Shown: positions 6,652-7,018 of the stretch, one piece after another | Layout: each line of letters opens with the position of its first letter | How positions within the stretch are numbered: position 1 is the stretch's first letter | NCBI GenBank assembly: GCA_001805165.1 | Contig: MHEI01000042.1 | Location: forward strand, 1 to 7,018 | DNA: 7,018 nucleotides | Source of the DNA: Nitrospirae bacterium RBG_16_43_11 | GTDB taxonomy: Bacteria > Nitrospirota > 9FT-COMBO-42-15 > HDB-SIOI813 | Direction: 5' to 3' | Notes under the pieces: model-generated | What the model was told of the DNA's origin: nothing | What the model saw: only the letters and a program-made list of their open reading frames with translations | Databases searched by the model: none | Position numbers and translations under genes: made by a program

Positions 6652-7018
6652 ATGGCTATGGGTGTCACACAGCTCCTTCCCGAGGAAGACAGGCATTACT
6701 ATCCCAAGACTTACCTAATGAACAGATTGAGCGTTGCCCTCGCCGGAAGGGTCGCAGAAAAGCTCGTTTTTAACGACGTCAGCAGCGGCGCGCAGAACGA
6801 CCTGAAGGAGGCAACTTCACTGGCTGAGAAGATGGTGGCGCAGTGGGGAATGAGTGACAGGGTCGGCCCGGTAAATCTCGGACGTGGAGAAGAACACCCG
6901 TTCCTGGGCAGGGAGCTCTCTCTCCCAAAACGCTACAGCGAGGAGATGGCCTGGCTCATGGACCAGGAGATTCAGAAACTGATCATGGATGCGGAATCAA
7001 AGGCGACTGAAATACTGA
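6652..7018 (+). repeat. Direct repeat, copy 2 (second ftsH fragment)
   Basis: This is the second copy of 393-759, offset by 6259 bases, with 14 mismatches, all between 6738 and 6921. The final 97 bases are identical to copy 1 and the repeat is cut by the window end, so its true length is unknown. Confidence 0.95.
6652..7018 (+). pseudogene. ftsH: Partial second ftsH: peptidase-domain fragment lacking the AAA module and zinc motif
   Basis: The frame is open from just after the higA stop to the window end, and from Met at 6652 encodes 122 residues of the FtsH M41 domain. Against copy 1 there is one amino-acid change, Thr to Val (ACC 519-521, GTC 6778-6780); the other 12 base changes are silent. 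The third zinc ligand Asp is kept (6799-6801), but the AAA+ domain and HEAGH motif have no counterpart, so it cannot work as a protease. There is no convincing ribosome site; AAGG at 6628-6631 is about 20 bases away. The silent pattern shows it descends from a selected gene and has not begun to decay. It may be a displaced original 3' end, a truncated paralogue, or an assembly join; the window end hides its 3' limit. Confidence 0.75.

Noticed and set aside
6265..7018. HigA-FtsH fusion by read-through of the TGA at 6580, since both lie in one frame.
   Set aside because: A one-in-three frame match is likely by chance. There is no selenocysteine element or recoding signal, and higA has its normal length.

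Overview
The window looks like a small accessory (defence-type) island lying between two copies of the 3' part of ftsH, a core bacterial gene. The FtsH protease sequence is bacterial and reads most like Nitrospirota or Desulfobacterota; this placement is by eye and weak. ftsH is GC-rich (39 of 60 bases are G or C at 601-660), while the large gene of the island is AT-rich (17 of 60 at 3841-3900). This suggests the island was acquired from elsewhere.

Layout, left to right. Positions 1-863 (+) hold the C-terminal part of FtsH, cut by the window start. Positions 864-1184 are intergenic, with one weak hairpin. From 4933 down to 1185 (-) runs a tight two-gene operon: a YkgJ-type cysteine-cluster protein, then, 14 bases later, a 1064-residue protein joining a sacsin/Hsp90-type (GHKL) ATPase to a C-terminal DUF3883 domain with a PD-(D/E)XK-like motif. 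Positions 5089-5256 (-) encode a possible 55-residue membrane protein. Positions 5362-5793 (-) hold the C-terminal remnant of a BsuBI/PstI-family restriction endonuclease, with its catalytic core deleted and no partner methyltransferase in view. Positions 5953-6582 (+) are a higBA toxin-antitoxin operon with a well-formed promoter and an inverted repeat overlapping it. Positions 6652-7018 (+) repeat ftsH 393-759 at about 96% identity, starting abruptly after a short junction and running off the window end.

How it fits together. The ATPase-nuclease operon is the strongest candidate for an active and poorly described system. The decayed restriction gene and the toxin-antitoxin pair are typical neighbours in defence islands. 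The ftsH copies differ almost only at silent third-codon positions, so the second copy descends from a gene that was recently under selection, not from an old decaying duplicate. An element that entered ftsH and brought its own 3' end would produce this layout. A misassembly joining two strains' ftsH genes would produce it too, and the sequence alone cannot separate the two. No integrase, transposase, tRNA or convincing CRISPR array is visible.
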